A stretch of DNA of 64,000 bases from Gordonia namibiensis NBRC 108229 (GCF_000298235.1 NZ_BAHE01000022.1:98706-162705), one strand, 5' to 3'. Positions 38,129 to 46,792 are shown, numbered from the stretch's first letter. A program made the numbers and translations. The notes: generated by a model not told the origin, from the letters alone.

Positions 38129-38388
38129 GCGTCGTGTGGACGATCGCGGCGACGATGCTTCTCGTCGCCGCCATCCTGACGATGGTCGCCATCCTGCGCG
38201 GACCGTCGACGCTGGACCGTCTGGTCTCGCTCGACGTCCTCATCGCGCTGTGCATGTGCGGTCTCGGTGTGTGGGCGGCCTACAGCCTCGATTCGACGGT
38301 CGTGCCGGCCATCGTCGCGCTGTCGCTGCTGAGCTTCGTGGGATCGGTGGCGATCGCCCGATTCCGAGTGCGGGATGACCAGACATGA
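38125..38388 (+). CDS. mnhF: Mrp antiporter subunit F (MnhF)
   Basis: 87 residues, three helices. MVAILRGPSTLDRLVSLDVL is the typical MnhF/PhaF loop. A small membrane subunit of the Mrp complex. It overlaps mnhE by four bases. Confidence 0.93.
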   Translation: MSVVWTIAATMLLVAAILTMVAILRGPSTLDRLVSLDVLIALCMCGLGVWAAYSLDSTVVPAIVALSLLSFVGSVAIARFRVRDDQT

Positions 38389-38731
38389 CGGTGCAGAAAT
38401 GATTGTGGACATCATCAGCGGGACGCTGATCCTCACCGGCTGCCTCATGGCCGTCACCGCGGCCATCGGCCTGGTGCGGTTCCCGGACACGTTGAGCCGC
38501 ATGCACGCCGCAACCAAGCCGCAGACCTTCGGTCTGTTGTGCATCCTGATCGGCGCGGTGGTCCGCCTCGGCGACAACGTCGACAGCGGCATGCTCATCC
38601 TGGCCGGACTCTTCGCCCTGATCACTGCGCCGGTGGTCGCACACCGGATCGGTCGCCTCGCCTACCAGGAGCAGCGCGCCCGCGACGGCCTCATGGAAGA
38701 GCGCGACCTGGAGTCACCCGACCGGGATTGA
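38375..38731 (+). CDS. mnhG: Mrp antiporter subunit G (MnhG)
   Basis: 118 residues, three helices. The signature GLVRFPDTLSRMHAATKPQTFG is typical for MnhG/PhaG. ATG 38375 overlaps mnhF by 14 bases; ATG 38399, ten bases after the mnhF stop, gives 110 residues and is equally plausible. It is the last gene of the Mrp operon; the tandem repeat array begins five bases after its stop. Confidence 0.92.
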   Translation: MTRHDGAEMIVDIISGTLILTGCLMAVTAAIGLVRFPDTLSRMHAATKPQTFGLLCILIGAVVRLGDNVDSGMLILAGLFALITAPVVAHRIGRLAYQEQRARDGLMEERDLESPDRD

Positions 38732-38735
38732 CCCT

Positions 38736-39042
38736 GCTCCCTGAGTAGCCACGGAGCCTGCGGAGGGCTCTCACCCCCCCCCCGCTCCCTGAGTAGCCCC
38801 GGAGCTTGCGCAGGGCTCTCCCCCGCTCCCTGAGTAGCCACGGAGCCTGCCGAGGGCGCTTACCCCCCGCTCCCTGAGTAGCCCCGGAGCTTGCGCAGGG
38901 CTCCTCCCCCGCTCCCTGAGTAGCCACGGAGCCTGCCGAGGGCGCTTACCCTCTGCTCCCTGAGTAGCCCCGGAGCTTGCGGAGGGCGCTTACCCTCTGC
39001 TCCCTGAGTAGCCCCGAAGCTTGCGGAGGGGCGTATCGAAGG
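38736..39042. repeat. Seven-copy tandem array of a ~44-bp repeat
   Basis: Seven direct copies begin at about 38736, 38784, 38825, 38869, 38911, 38955 and 38999. Each starts GCTCCCTGAGTAGCC, continues with (A/C)CGGAGC(C/T)TGC, and ends in AGGG plus a variable C-rich spacer. Spacing is 41-48 bases. The last copy ends GCGTATCGAAGGG, a motif I recall from short intergenic repeats in other high-GC actinobacteria. The array fills the gap between the convergent mnhG and YbdK genes. Not a CRISPR: no unique spacers. Confidence 0.88.
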
Positions 39043-39043
39043 G

Positions 39044-40165
39044 TCAGTCCAGCTCGGACACAACCGATGCGACGACGTCACGCATCGAATGGGTGTCGCG
39101 GTACACCGCGCGTTGCCGCTGGTAGCTGGCGCCCTGCGCGATGATGCGCTCCACGCCGGCGAGTTCGTCGACGCATCCGAGGTCGCGAGCGATCGGCTGG
39201 AGGCGTTCGAGGAGCCGGTGCAGATCGTCGGTGACGAGTTCCTCCCGGCACTGCCCGTCGAGGATGACGATGGCGTCGAGGCCGTATCGCGCTGCGCGCC
39301 ACTTGTTCTCCTGGACCAGCCATGGTGCCATCGTCGGCAGGGTCTCCCCCGCCGAGAACCGGCGGTCGAGATCGACGACGAGGCAGTGGATCAGCGCGAC
39401 GATCGCGGAGAGCTCACCGAGGTTGGTCATGCCGTCGCAGACGCGGACCTCGATGGTGCCGAGATGCGGTGACGGGCGGATGTCCCAGCGGATCTCGTTG
39501 AGCTGGTCGATGATGCCGGTGGTCTTCTGGTCGGCGACGAAGGCCTCGAACTGGTCCCACGTCTCGAACTGGAAGGGCAGTCCCGCGGTGGGGAGCTGCT
39601 GGAACATCATCGCGCGGTTGCTGGCGTAGCCGGTGTCCTGGCCGGCCCACATCGGCGACGACGAGGACAGCGCCAGCAGGTGCGGATAGTAGTTCAGCAG
39701 GGAGTCGAGGATCGGGAGCACCTTGTCGCGGTGGCTGATCCCGACGTGGACGTGGACGCCCCAGATGAGCATCTGCCGACCCCACCACTGGGTGCGCTCG
39801 ATGAGCTCGGCGTAGCGGTGACCCTCGGTCAACAGCTGCGTGGAGTACTCGGCGAAGGGGTGGGTGCCGGCGCCGTAGAGGTCGACGCCGAGTTCCTCGG
39901 TGAGCACGCGGACCACGCCGAGCGTGTCGGTGAGGTCCGCGACGGCCTCTCCGGTGGTCCGGCAGACGCCGGTCACCAGTTCGACGGTGTTGCGGAGCAA
40001 CTCCTTGTGGATCTTCCCCAGACGTTCAGGGTGATGCTCCTCGACCGAGGCGAAGAGCGCTGCCGCCGAGTTCGACAGATCGCCGGTGACCTTGTCGGTC
40101 AGCGCGAATTCCCATTCGACCCCGAGTGTGGGGGTCGGCGATCCGTCGAACTCGATCGGTGACAT
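39044..40165 (-). CDS. YbdK-type carboxylate-amine ligase (glutamate-cysteine ligase-like)
   Basis: 373 residues. GVEWEFALTDKVTGDLSN opens the protein, with Glu residues that bind metal, followed by HKELLRNTVELVTGVC and WGVHVHVGISH, which match the YbdK/GCS2 family. It belongs to the glutamate-cysteine ligase 2 fold; in actinobacteria without glutathione the true substrate is uncertain, though weak Glu-Cys ligase activity is known for members. Corresponds in position to Rv0433. Its stop follows the tandem repeat array by one base. ATG 40165. Confidence 0.92.
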   Translation of the reverse strand: MSPIEFDGSPTPTLGVEWEFALTDKVTGDLSNSAAALFASVEEHHPERLGKIHKELLRNTVELVTGVCRTTGEAVADLTDTLGVVRVLTEELGVDLYGAGTHPFAEYSTQLLTEGHRYAELIERTQWWGRQMLIWGVHVHVGISHRDKVLPILDSLLNYYPHLLALSSSSPMWAGQDTGYASNRAMMFQQLPTAGLPFQFETWDQFEAFVADQKTTGIIDQLNEIRWDIRPSPHLGTIEVRVCDGMTNLGELSAIVALIHCLVVDLDRRFSAGETLPTMAPWLVQENKWRAARYGLDAIVILDGQCREELVTDDLHRLLERLQPIARDLGCVDELAGVERIIAQGASYQRQRAVYRDTHSMRDVVASVVSELD

Positions 40166-40197
40166 GGACGGCCGCGATCGCTGCCGGACCGCGGGGC

Positions 40198-40878
40198 CTA
40201 GCTCTTCTCTTCGATGACGCCGCAGGCGATGCGGGAGCCGGCGTCACCGGTCTTCAGGGTGTCTTCCTTCGGTCCGCCCGGGTACTTGTCGGCCGGGATG
40301 TTGCCGAAGTTGTCGGCCTTCTCGTGAATCATGATGGCCTTGCCGAAGATCTGCTCCAGCTTCACCGCGTCGGTGGTGGTGACCGTACGACCGGTGTGGT
40401 CCTCGAGGATGTTGATCGAGACCAGGTCACCGCTCGACGGGTGGCTGGTGTTGCCGTCGACCTGCAGGTGTCCGCCCGCCGAGGTGAAGGCCTGTGCGCC
40501 ACCGGAACCGGCGTCGCAGGTGCCGTTCTCGTGAATGTGCATGCCGTGGAAACCGGCGGGGAGGTCGCCGTCGGTGACGCGCACGCTGACCGTGACCGGA
40601 CCGTCGCTCTGGGACTCGGCCGAGAAGGTGGCCTCGCCGACGACATCGCCGGAGGTGTCCTTGATCTCGGCGACCGCGATCTGACCGCTGGGCTCACCGT
40701 CGACGTCGTCGGCAGCGCCCGGGGGCAGCGGCTTGTCGGAGACCACCGGCGGCGTCGTGCCGGGGACATCCGTGGGGTTCTGGTCGGGGCTGCAACCGGC
40801 CAGGGCCAGCCCGATCAGGCCCGCGGAAGCCAGCGCGGCGAGCGCGCGCGACGCGGTGATGTTCGAACGTCCGGACAT
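40198..40878 (-). CDS. sodC: Copper (zinc) superoxide dismutase, lipoprotein
   Basis: 226 residues. The signal peptide ends at lipobox LALAGC, so the enzyme should be membrane-anchored outside the cell. The copper ligands are visible in HGMHIHENG, GGHLQ and IMIHEKADNF. In the zinc loop the usual His before the GDL motif is replaced (SSGDL). As I recall, the M. tuberculosis SodC likewise lacks zinc yet is active. AAGGAG precedes the ATG by four bases. It detoxifies periplasmic superoxide; counterpart of Rv0432. Confidence 0.94.
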   Translation of the reverse strand: MSGRSNITASRALAALASAGLIGLALAGCSPDQNPTDVPGTTPPVVSDKPLPPGAADDVDGEPSGQIAVAEIKDTSGDVVGEATFSAESQSDGPVTVSVRVTDGDLPAGFHGMHIHENGTCDAGSGGAQAFTSAGGHLQVDGNTSHPSSGDLVSINILEDHTGRTVTTTDAVKLEQIFGKAIMIHEKADNFGNIPADKYPGGPKEDTLKTGDAGSRIACGVIEEKS

Positions 40879-41015
40879 GTCACTCCTTGATCACTGTCAC
40901 CGGGGCTGCGCCCGGTTCGGGGCGGTTCACTGGGCGTCGGCCCAACGGTGCGCGACGACTACACCGCGCGCGTTGAAGTTGTGTGATTGCTATGACGATA
41001 GTCCGGCCGCGTACG

Positions 41016-41504
41016 TCACGATCCACTGACCGCGGTCACCACGATCACCGGGACCCCGCCCTTGCACCGGGTGAACGAACTGGGACGTTCCTCGACGGAG
41101 ACCGTGCCGCCCAATGCCTCCGCGAGTTCGTCGGCCTGGGCCTTGTCTGAGTCCGAGTCGTAGAAGATCGTGTTCTCGCTGAACCCGCCGGCGGTGTAGT
41201 TGCCGGGCTGGGCCATCGTGTAGCCCTTCTCCTTCAGCAGGTCGCTCACATCCGAGGCGAGTCCGGACACCTGGCCGGCGTTGATCACGCACACCCGCTT
41301 CGTCGTCGACGCCGCCGAGGTCGACGACGAGGTGGTTGAGGCGGGTGTCTGGGTGGCGGTCGCGGTGGTCTCCGTGGCCTGGGGTTCGCTTCCCGACGTT
41401 GCCGCGGAATGCCAGCCGAGCCCGATGAAGACGACGGCCACTGCGAAGAGCATCATCGCCCCCGCGCGCAGCGGCAGGCGATTGGGCTCACGGTCTGCAT
41501 TCAT
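41016..41504 (-). CDS. LytR_C domain protein (Rv0431-like)
   Basis: 162 residues. One transmembrane segment (~15-32) is followed by a Ser/Thr-rich linker (~38-68) and a LytR_C domain (VCVINAGQVSGLASDVSDLL, NTIFYDSDSDKAQADELAEAL). The C-terminal domain should be extracytoplasmic and may bind cell-wall glycans. Rv0431 of M. tuberculosis has this design and, as I recall, influences vesicle release; function here is inferred from that. ATG 41504 was taken; a GTG one codon earlier is possible. Confidence 0.88.
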   Translation of the reverse strand: MNADREPNRLPLRAGAMMLFAVAVVFIGLGWHSAATSGSEPQATETTATATQTPASTTSSSTSAASTTKRVCVINAGQVSGLASDVSDLLKEKGYTMAQPGNYTAGGFSENTIFYDSDSDKAQADELAEALGGTVSVEERPSSFTRCKGGVPVIVVTAVSGS

Positions 41505-41551
41505 CACCGACGACCTTAACGCACCTCGGGTGGCTGACCGGGGTCAGCGTC

Positions 41552-41896
41552 TCAGGTGATCTCGAAGCCGAGACGGCGCGCTGCGCGGGCCTTCTGGCGC
41601 GACGCACGCAGACGGCGGAGTCGCTTCACGAGCATGGGATCCGCTGCCAGCGCCTCCGGACGGTCGACCAGCGCGTTGAGCACCTGGTAGTACCGGGTCG
41701 CCGACAGACCGAACAATTCCTTGATGGCTTCTTCCTTGGCACCGGCGTACTTCCACCACTGCCGCTCGAAGGCCAGGATGTCGTGTTCCCTGCGCGTCAA
41801 GCCGTCTGCGCCGACCTCGTGTGGGTCGAGCTGGGCTCCGTTGTCGGGGGTGGGTTGATCGCCGTCGTTCTGGCTACGCGCGGTTGCGCCGTCCAT
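41552..41896 (-). CDS. DUF3263 domain protein (Rv0430-like)
   Basis: 114 residues. The conserved region is REHDILAFERQWWKYAGAKE followed by LFGLSATRYYQVLNALVDRP. It looks like a small helix-turn-helix DNA-binding protein, with a basic C-terminal helix (RRLRASRQKARAARRLG). Counterpart of Rv0430. It lies 48 bases upstream of the LytR_C gene on the same strand. GGGAG sits four bases before the ATG. A perfect 8-bp inverted repeat 60 bases upstream may be an operator. Confidence 0.9.
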   Translation of the reverse strand: MDGATARSQNDGDQPTPDNGAQLDPHEVGADGLTRREHDILAFERQWWKYAGAKEEAIKELFGLSATRYYQVLNALVDRPEALAADPMLVKRLRRLRASRQKARAARRLGFEIT

Positions 41897-41955
41897 CTCA
41901 CTCCCTCACCGATAAACCTGATGACACTCACACCGCCGCTGATGTGCCGGACCGA

Positions 41956-41978
41956 TTGTCCGAATCCGAATCGGACAA
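41956..41978. promoter_or_regulatory. Inverted repeat between DUF3263 and lipase genes
   Basis: TTGTCCGA, seven bases, then TCGGACAA: a perfect 8-bp palindrome in the 250-bp divergent region. It is too short to be a strong terminator and lies where a regulator would act on either gene. Function is inferred from position only. Confidence 0.4.
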
Positions 41979-42146
41979 CCGGGACACGACGACGAATCAC
42001 AACGGTGTGGTTCGGAGACAATCTAACCACGGTCTCACCGTCCGATCGCGCTGTGACTCGCCACGACGCACGGTCGGTCGGAAGTGTGTGTGAGCTGTCG
42101 CTGTTAGCCTCGCCTCACCACGTTCGCGTCGATCCGGGGGAATCGG

Positions 42147-42989
42147 ATGTTCGCAGTGCTCACACGCGGTCTCACCGCTCTGTCCGGTGGGGTCGGGATG
42201 ACGGCCTTGGCACTCGCCGCGTCGACGGTACTCGCCGCCCCGACGACGGCTGAACCGGGCGGACCGAGCACCCGCGTGGTGGTGATCGTCCCCGGTCAGC
42301 AGCTGTACGCCGACGAGGGTCAGAACGAGGAGACCTTCCGCCCGCTCGCGGACGCGATCCGGGCCGCCGGACACCGTGTCGTGTACGCGCACGCCGGCGG
42401 GAAGAACGTGGCCGACGACGCCCGCCTGATCAAGGACGTCGTCGATCCGCTCGCCGCCGACGCCGAGTCGATCGACATCGTCGCGCACAGCGCGGGCGGT
42501 CTCGGCGCGCGCCACTATCTGAAGTTCCTCGGTGGCGCAGTCCTGGTCGGCGAGTACGTGGCGATCGGCACGGCCCAGTACGGCTCCCCCGGCGGATGCT
42601 CGCAGCCGCGCGACGCCGGCTACGACACCTGCATGTACGCCGACGCGATCAAGCGGCTCAACGCGGGCCCCGACGCCCCCGGGCCAACCCGGTACTCGGT
42701 GGTCCAGAGTGACGGCGAGTGGACCGACGGCCGGCTCGACGGCACCGCTCAATGCCGCGCCTACTCACCGGTTCCGCTGGCCAACACCGGTTTCGACCAT
42801 GCCATCGAGATGCGTGACCCGACGATCGTCTCGCGGGTCGTCACGTCCCTGCGCGGCGGCTGCGCCGGTCGAGTCGTCAGCGACCCCGTCGACGGTTTCG
42901 ACTGGCAGTCGACCCTCTTCCCGGGCATCCCCGGTCCGGCGGGCGATGCCGTCCGCGACGCCGTACCCGGAGTCGTTCCGGGGCCCTGA
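42147..42989 (+). CDS. Secreted alpha/beta-hydrolase, lipase-like
   Basis: 280 residues. An N-terminal signal peptide ends near TTAEPGG. The nucleophile elbow AHSAGG (Ser ~117) follows DIV, as in class 2/EstA-type triacylglycerol lipases; a [15 protein letters not shown] strand and an oxyanion-like loop precede it. Cys residues in the mature part (CSQPRD, TCMYAD, QCRAY, GGCAG) could form disulfides. It is probably a secreted esterase or lipase; the substrate is unknown. GGGGGA precedes the ATG. Def starts 20 bases downstream on the same strand. Absent from the corresponding M. tuberculosis order as I recall it. Confidence 0.8.
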   Translation: MFAVLTRGLTALSGGVGMTALALAASTVLAAPTTAEPGGPSTRVVVIVPGQQLYADEGQNEETFRPLADAIRAAGHRVVYAHAGGKNVADDARLIKDVVDPLAADAESIDIVAHSAGGLGARHYLKFLGGAVLVGEYVAIGTAQYGSPGGCSQPRDAGYDTCMYADAIKRLNAGPDAPGPTRYSVVQSDGEWTDGRLDGTAQCRAYSPVPLANTGFDHAIEMRDPTIVSRVVTSLRGGCAGRVVSDPVDGFDWQSTLFPGIPGPAGDAVRDAVPGVVPGP

Positions 42990-43009
42990 GCAGCGATAGG
43001 GTGATCGAC

Positions 43010-43621
43010 ATGGCGATTCTCCCGATCTGCATCGTGGGCGAGCCGGTGCTGCACCAGCCCACCTCCCCGGTCCCACTCGACGCGGACGGCCGTCCGTCAC
43101 AGGAGGTCATCACCCTCCTCGACGACATGTTCGACACCATGGACGCCGCACACGGCGTCGGTCTGGCCGCGAACCAGGTCGGGGTCGGGTCCCGCATGTT
43201 CGTCTACGACTGCCCGGACGGTGACCGCATGGCGACCCGCCGCCGCGGCGAGGTGATCAACCCGGTCCTCGAGACCTCCGAGATCCCCGAGACCATGCCC
43301 GATCCCGACGACAACGACGAGGGTTGCCTGTCGGTGCCGGGTGAGCAGTTCCCCACCGGCCGCGCCGACTGGGCGCGCGTCACCGGGGTGGACCGCACCG
43401 GCGCCGAGGTCGTCATCGAGGGCAACGGCTTCTTCGCCCGGATGTTGCAGCACGAGGTCGGCCACCTCGACGGGTTCCTCTACGTCGACGTTCTCGTCGG
43501 CCGGAATGCGCGTGCCGCGAAGAAGGCCATCAAGCGCAACAAGTGGGGAGTCCCCGGACTGACCTGGCTGCCGGGCGCCGTCGCCGACCCGTTCGGGCAC
43601 GACGACGAAGACGACGACTGA
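43010..43621 (+). CDS. def: Peptide deformylase
   Basis: 203 residues. All three motifs are present: [15 protein letters not shown] (Cys106) and QHEVGH (His148, Glu149, His152), the metal ligands and catalytic Glu. It removes the formyl group from nascent protein N-termini. The C-terminus has a short acidic tail, common in actinobacterial enzymes. An in-frame GTG at 43001 precedes the chosen ATG. Counterpart of Rv0429c, in an operon with the GNAT and xthA genes. Confidence 0.95.
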   Translation: MAILPICIVGEPVLHQPTSPVPLDADGRPSQEVITLLDDMFDTMDAAHGVGLAANQVGVGSRMFVYDCPDGDRMATRRRGEVINPVLETSEIPETMPDPDDNDEGCLSVPGEQFPTGRADWARVTGVDRTGAEVVIEGNGFFARMLQHEVGHLDGFLYVDVLVGRNARAAKKAIKRNKWGVPGLTWLPGAVADPFGHDDEDDD

Positions 43622-43651
43622 CCGCCACTGATCAGGTCACACCGGACGACA

Positions 43652-44689
43652 GTGTCCCAACCGCACACGACGAAGTCGGGCGCCGTGATCGGCGACCGCG
43701 TCGTCGTGCGCTATCTGCTCGGTGAGGCGACTCCCGCCGACTGGCGCGGCAATCCCGATGCGGCGCAATCGGATGTGACCGGCATCCTGCTCGACGACAC
43801 CGACCCGCTCCGCCTCGAACGCGACGGCGAGGTGGTCTCGATCCCGGCCACTGCCATCACCTCGGTGAAGCTCCTCTCGGCGACGCCGGTGCGTAACAAG
43901 GAGATCCGCACCCTGGAGGGTGTCGCGGCCCGATTCTGGCCGGGCGTGGAGACCGCGTGGATCGCCGGATGGTTCGTCCGCGCCGGACACGGGTTCACCC
44001 GTCGCGCGAACTCCGCCATCCCACTGGACATGTCGGCCCACCCGGATGCGACGACGCTCGCCCGGATCACGCAGTGGTACGCCGAAAGGGAACTCCCGCC
44101 CCTCCTCGCACTTCCCGAGCGGCTGCTGAAGGCCGCCACCGTCGGAGGCACCGAGGACATCGAGGTGCAGATGCTCACCTCCGCGATGGCGCCCTTGACG
44201 GAGCGGTTGACCGAATACCGTTCCGACACAGTCCATCTCGCCGACCATCCGGACACCGATTGGCTGACCGCCTACACCGGGCACCGTGCCGGCGACGACA
44301 CCGACCTCGACCACACCGACGCTGTGCGGCAGGTGGTGACCGCAGGCGACGGGCCGCCGGTCTTCGCCACGATCCGTGACGCCGAGTCATCGGCGGCCGT
44401 CGCGATCGGTCGCGGCGTGGTCACCGAGTCCCCGGATGGTCGACGATGGCTCGGCCTGTCGGCGTTGTGGACCGATCCGGAGCGACGCCGGACGGGGTTG
44501 TCCTCGCAGGTCCTCGCCGAATTGGTCGCGTGGGGTGCCGAACACGGCGCCGATCACGCCTACCTGCAGGTCGAGACCACCAACCGCCTCGCCGGCGCCT
44601 GGTACCGGCGGCTCGGCTTCGGTCTGCACCACAGCTACCGCTACGTCACGCTCGACACCCCCTCCGCCGCCGCACCCCAGGAACCCTGA
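43652..44689 (+). CDS. GNAT acetyltransferase (Rv0428c-like)
   Basis: 345 residues, GTG start. The N-terminal ~70 residues form a small barrel-like region (VIGDRVVVRYLL, DVTGILLD). The C-terminal half carries the GNAT fold with the acetyl-CoA loop ERRRTGLSSQVLAEL (around 275-290) and LAGAWYRRLGFGLHHSY at the end. The substrate is unknown. It occupies the Rv0428c position between def and xthA; its stop overlaps the start of the RNase gene. Confidence 0.88.
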   Translation: MSQPHTTKSGAVIGDRVVVRYLLGEATPADWRGNPDAAQSDVTGILLDDTDPLRLERDGEVVSIPATAITSVKLLSATPVRNKEIRTLEGVAARFWPGVETAWIAGWFVRAGHGFTRRANSAIPLDMSAHPDATTLARITQWYAERELPPLLALPERLLKAATVGGTEDIEVQMLTSAMAPLTERLTEYRSDTVHLADHPDTDWLTAYTGHRAGDDTDLDHTDAVRQVVTAGDGPPVFATIRDAESSAAVAIGRGVVTESPDGRRWLGLSALWTDPERRRTGLSSQVLAELVAWGAEHGADHAYLQVETTNRLAGAWYRRLGFGLHHSYRYVTLDTPSAAAPQEP

Positions 44690-45288
44690 TGCCAAGCCGT
44701 TCACGCTCGACGCCGACCGTCGCCCAACGCCGTCGGCAGGCCGCGATCACCGCCGTGGCATTCGTGGTCATCGCGCTCGTGTTCGCGATCACCTGGTTCA
44801 TCAACAGCGGCGGCGACTCCGGGGCCGACGAATCCTCCAGTGCCGTCTCGTCGAAGAGTTCGACCGTCCGGACGTCTGCGGTCAAGACGACGACTCCCAC
44901 GTCGACGGCCCGCAAGAGCACAGCTTCGAAGAGCACGACGCCCAAGCCCGCAGCACGGTCGAGCAAGAAGAAAACGTCCACGGCACCTGCAACTGCGGCC
45001 GTCCCCGCCCGCGTCACGCGCACGCTCGCCCTGATCGACGCCGGTGAATGGCCGGAGGCCGCCCGCGCTCCGGGAACAAAGGGCGGGATCACCTTCCGTA
45101 ACAACGAGCGTCGTCTGCCGGTCACGGATGCCGACGGCCGCCGGGTCGCCTACCGGGAATGGGACGTCAACCCCAAGGAGCCCGGTCGCAGTCGCGACGC
45201 CGAGCGGATCGTCACCGGAAGCGACGGAACCGCCTGGTACACAGCCGATCACTACCGATCGTTCATCCTGATTCGAGGACCGTCATGA
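44689..45288 (+). CDS. RNase Sa-like ribonuclease with membrane anchor
   Basis: 199 residues. A signal anchor (~18-38) is followed by a Ser/Thr/Lys-rich linker (~40-105) and a guanyl-specific RNase domain (~110-196). By eye it aligns well with RNase Sa: GGITFRNNERRLP, catalytic Glu157 in YREWDV, Arg169 and Arg173 in RDAERIVTG, and His188 in TADHYRSF, so it should cleave RNA. A domain displayed outside or released by proteolysis suggests an antibacterial toxin or scavenging RNase. It is coupled to the next gene, a barstar, by an ATGA overlap. Confidence 0.88.
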   Translation: MPSRSRSTPTVAQRRRQAAITAVAFVVIALVFAITWFINSGGDSGADESSSAVSSKSSTVRTSAVKTTTPTSTARKSTASKSTTPKPAARSSKKKTSTAPATAAVPARVTRTLALIDAGEWPEAARAPGTKGGITFRNNERRLPVTDADGRRVAYREWDVNPKEPGRSRDAERIVTGSDGTAWYTADHYRSFILIRGPS

Positions 45289-45797
45289 CCTCGCACGACG
45301 ATTCCGGCGCGCACCTCCGCCGCTTCCTCGACGCCGCCGGACACGACGGCCCGGCCGTCGGGCTCACGGTGGTCGCGGACCTGCCCGATCTCGGCCCCGA
45401 CACCCGTCTGCGCACCATCAGCGGTACGGCGGCGACCACCACCGGCACGATGTACTCCACCTTTGCGCGCGTCTGGGATTTCCCGGATCACTTCGGCCGC
45501 AACCGAGATGCGTTCGACGACTGTATGCGCGATCTCGACACCCCTGACGCCGCCGGACGCACACCGGCGGCGATCATCACCCACATCACGCAGGCTCACC
45601 GCCTCCTCGAAGAGGACGACGCGACCTTCACCTGGTTCGCCGACTCGATCGACTTCTACCGCGATCACTATCGCGGGGTCGGCCGGAATTTTGCACTGAT
45701 CCTGTCGACGTCGGCCTCGCAGGTCTCGGCTGTGCGAGCACGCTGGGACGGCGCCGGTGTGCCCGTCGCCGACCTCGACAACTTCGGGGAGCGCTGA
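45285..45797 (+). CDS. Barstar family inhibitor
   Basis: 170 residues. The barstar signature lies at ~62-85 (ARVWDFPDHFGRNRDAFDDC), including the acidic helix residues that plug an RNase active site. An N-terminal extension (~1-55) is longer than in classical barstar. It begins within the last codon of the RNase gene, so toxin and antidote are translationally coupled. It should neutralise any RNase that reaches the cytoplasm. Its stop is followed immediately by xthA. Confidence 0.87.
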   Translation: MTSHDDSGAHLRRFLDAAGHDGPAVGLTVVADLPDLGPDTRLRTISGTAATTTGTMYSTFARVWDFPDHFGRNRDAFDDCMRDLDTPDAAGRTPAAIITHITQAHRLLEEDDATFTWFADSIDFYRDHYRGVGRNFALILSTSASQVSAVRARWDGAGVPVADLDNFGER

Positions 45798-46583
45798 ATG
45801 CGGTTCGCCACGTGGAACGTCAACTCCATCCGCGCTCGCTCGGAAGCGGTGGTCGAGTGGATGGAGAACACCGACGTCGACGTCCTCGCCATGCAGGAGA
45901 CGAAGTGCCACGACGACGCCTTCCCGCTGATGAGCTTCCTCGCGTCCGGTTACGACGTCGCCCATGTCGGGCAGGGCGCCTACAACGGTGTGGCAATTGC
46001 GTCGCGGATCGGACTCGACGCCGTCGAGATCGCCTTCGACGGGGTACCCACCTATCCGGTCGACAACCAACCGATCCGGGAGGCCCGCGCGATCTCCGCG
46101 GTGTGCGCGGGCATCCGGGTGTGGAGCCTGTACGTGCCCAACGGGCGGACACCCGAGGACCCGCACTACGAGTACAAGCTCCGCTGGCTCGACGCCCTCG
46201 CCGACCACATCGCGTTACGTCTGGCCCATGACCCGGCCGCGGAGATGATGCTGGCCGGTGACTGGAACGTCGCGCAGACCGACGACGACGTCTGGGACCG
46301 CGAGTGCTTCGACGGACGAACCCACGTCACACCACCGGAACGTGCTGCAGTGCAGCGCTTCCTGGACGTCGGGTTGGTCGACTCCGCCCTCCCCTACGCC
46401 TCGGGTTACACCTTCTGGGACTACACGCAGCTGCGGTTCCCCCGCAACGAGGGGATGCGCATCGACTACGCGTTCTGCTCACCCGCGCTCGACACCCGCG
46501 TTCTGGGCGCACACATCGACCGCGACGCGCGGAAACGCAAGGGCGCCAGCGATCATGCTCCGGTGGTGTTCGAAATCGGCTGA
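45798..46583 (+). CDS. xthA: Exodeoxyribonuclease III
   Basis: 261 residues. AP endonuclease family motifs are visible: FATWNVNSIRAR, MQETKCHDD (metal Glu), LAGDWNVAQTDDDVW, MRIDYAFCS, and the terminal GASDHAPVVFE with catalytic His. It repairs abasic sites and degrades DNA 3' ends. Counterpart of Rv0427c. The ATG abuts the barstar stop, and GGGGAG lies within the barstar coding end. Confidence 0.94.
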   Translation: MRFATWNVNSIRARSEAVVEWMENTDVDVLAMQETKCHDDAFPLMSFLASGYDVAHVGQGAYNGVAIASRIGLDAVEIAFDGVPTYPVDNQPIREARAISAVCAGIRVWSLYVPNGRTPEDPHYEYKLRWLDALADHIALRLAHDPAAEMMLAGDWNVAQTDDDVWDRECFDGRTHVTPPERAAVQRFLDVGLVDSALPYASGYTFWDYTQLRFPRNEGMRIDYAFCSPALDTRVLGAHIDRDARKRKGASDHAPVVFEIG

Positions 46584-46592
46584 CTCCCCTAG

Positions 46593-46777
46593 CTGCCTGA
46601 GGCGCGAGGAGCGCAACCCATCCGCTGCCTGAGGTGCGAGGAGCGCAAGCGACGAGCCACGAAGGCCTGGTGAGTCGAGTCGCGAGCCCTTCGTGGCTCG
46701 CTTCGCTCGCACCTCAGGGAACAGATTCGTGGCTCGCTTCGCTCGCACCTCAGGGAGCGGATTCGTGGCTCGCTTCC
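46593..46777. repeat. Dispersed palindromic repeat, copy 2 with partial copies
   Basis: A complete ~91-bp palindrome (46628-46718) of the same family as 23944-24035. To its left is a partial arm (46593-46624) and to its right two partial arms beginning ATTCGTGGCTCGC (46725-46755 and 46761-46777). All share the CCTGAGG...CTCGCACCTCAGG arms. It fills the convergent gap between xthA and the siderophore-interacting protein gene. Confidence 0.85.
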
Positions 46778-46792
46778 CACCCAAGCAGAGGA

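Noticed and set aside
38736..39042. CRISPR array
   Set aside because: Repeats of ~44 bp follow one another with no unique spacers of constant length and no cas genes nearby.
46628..46718. Palindromic repeat as an insertion sequence
   Set aside because: No transposase frame and only ~91 bp long; better described as a dispersed palindromic repeat.
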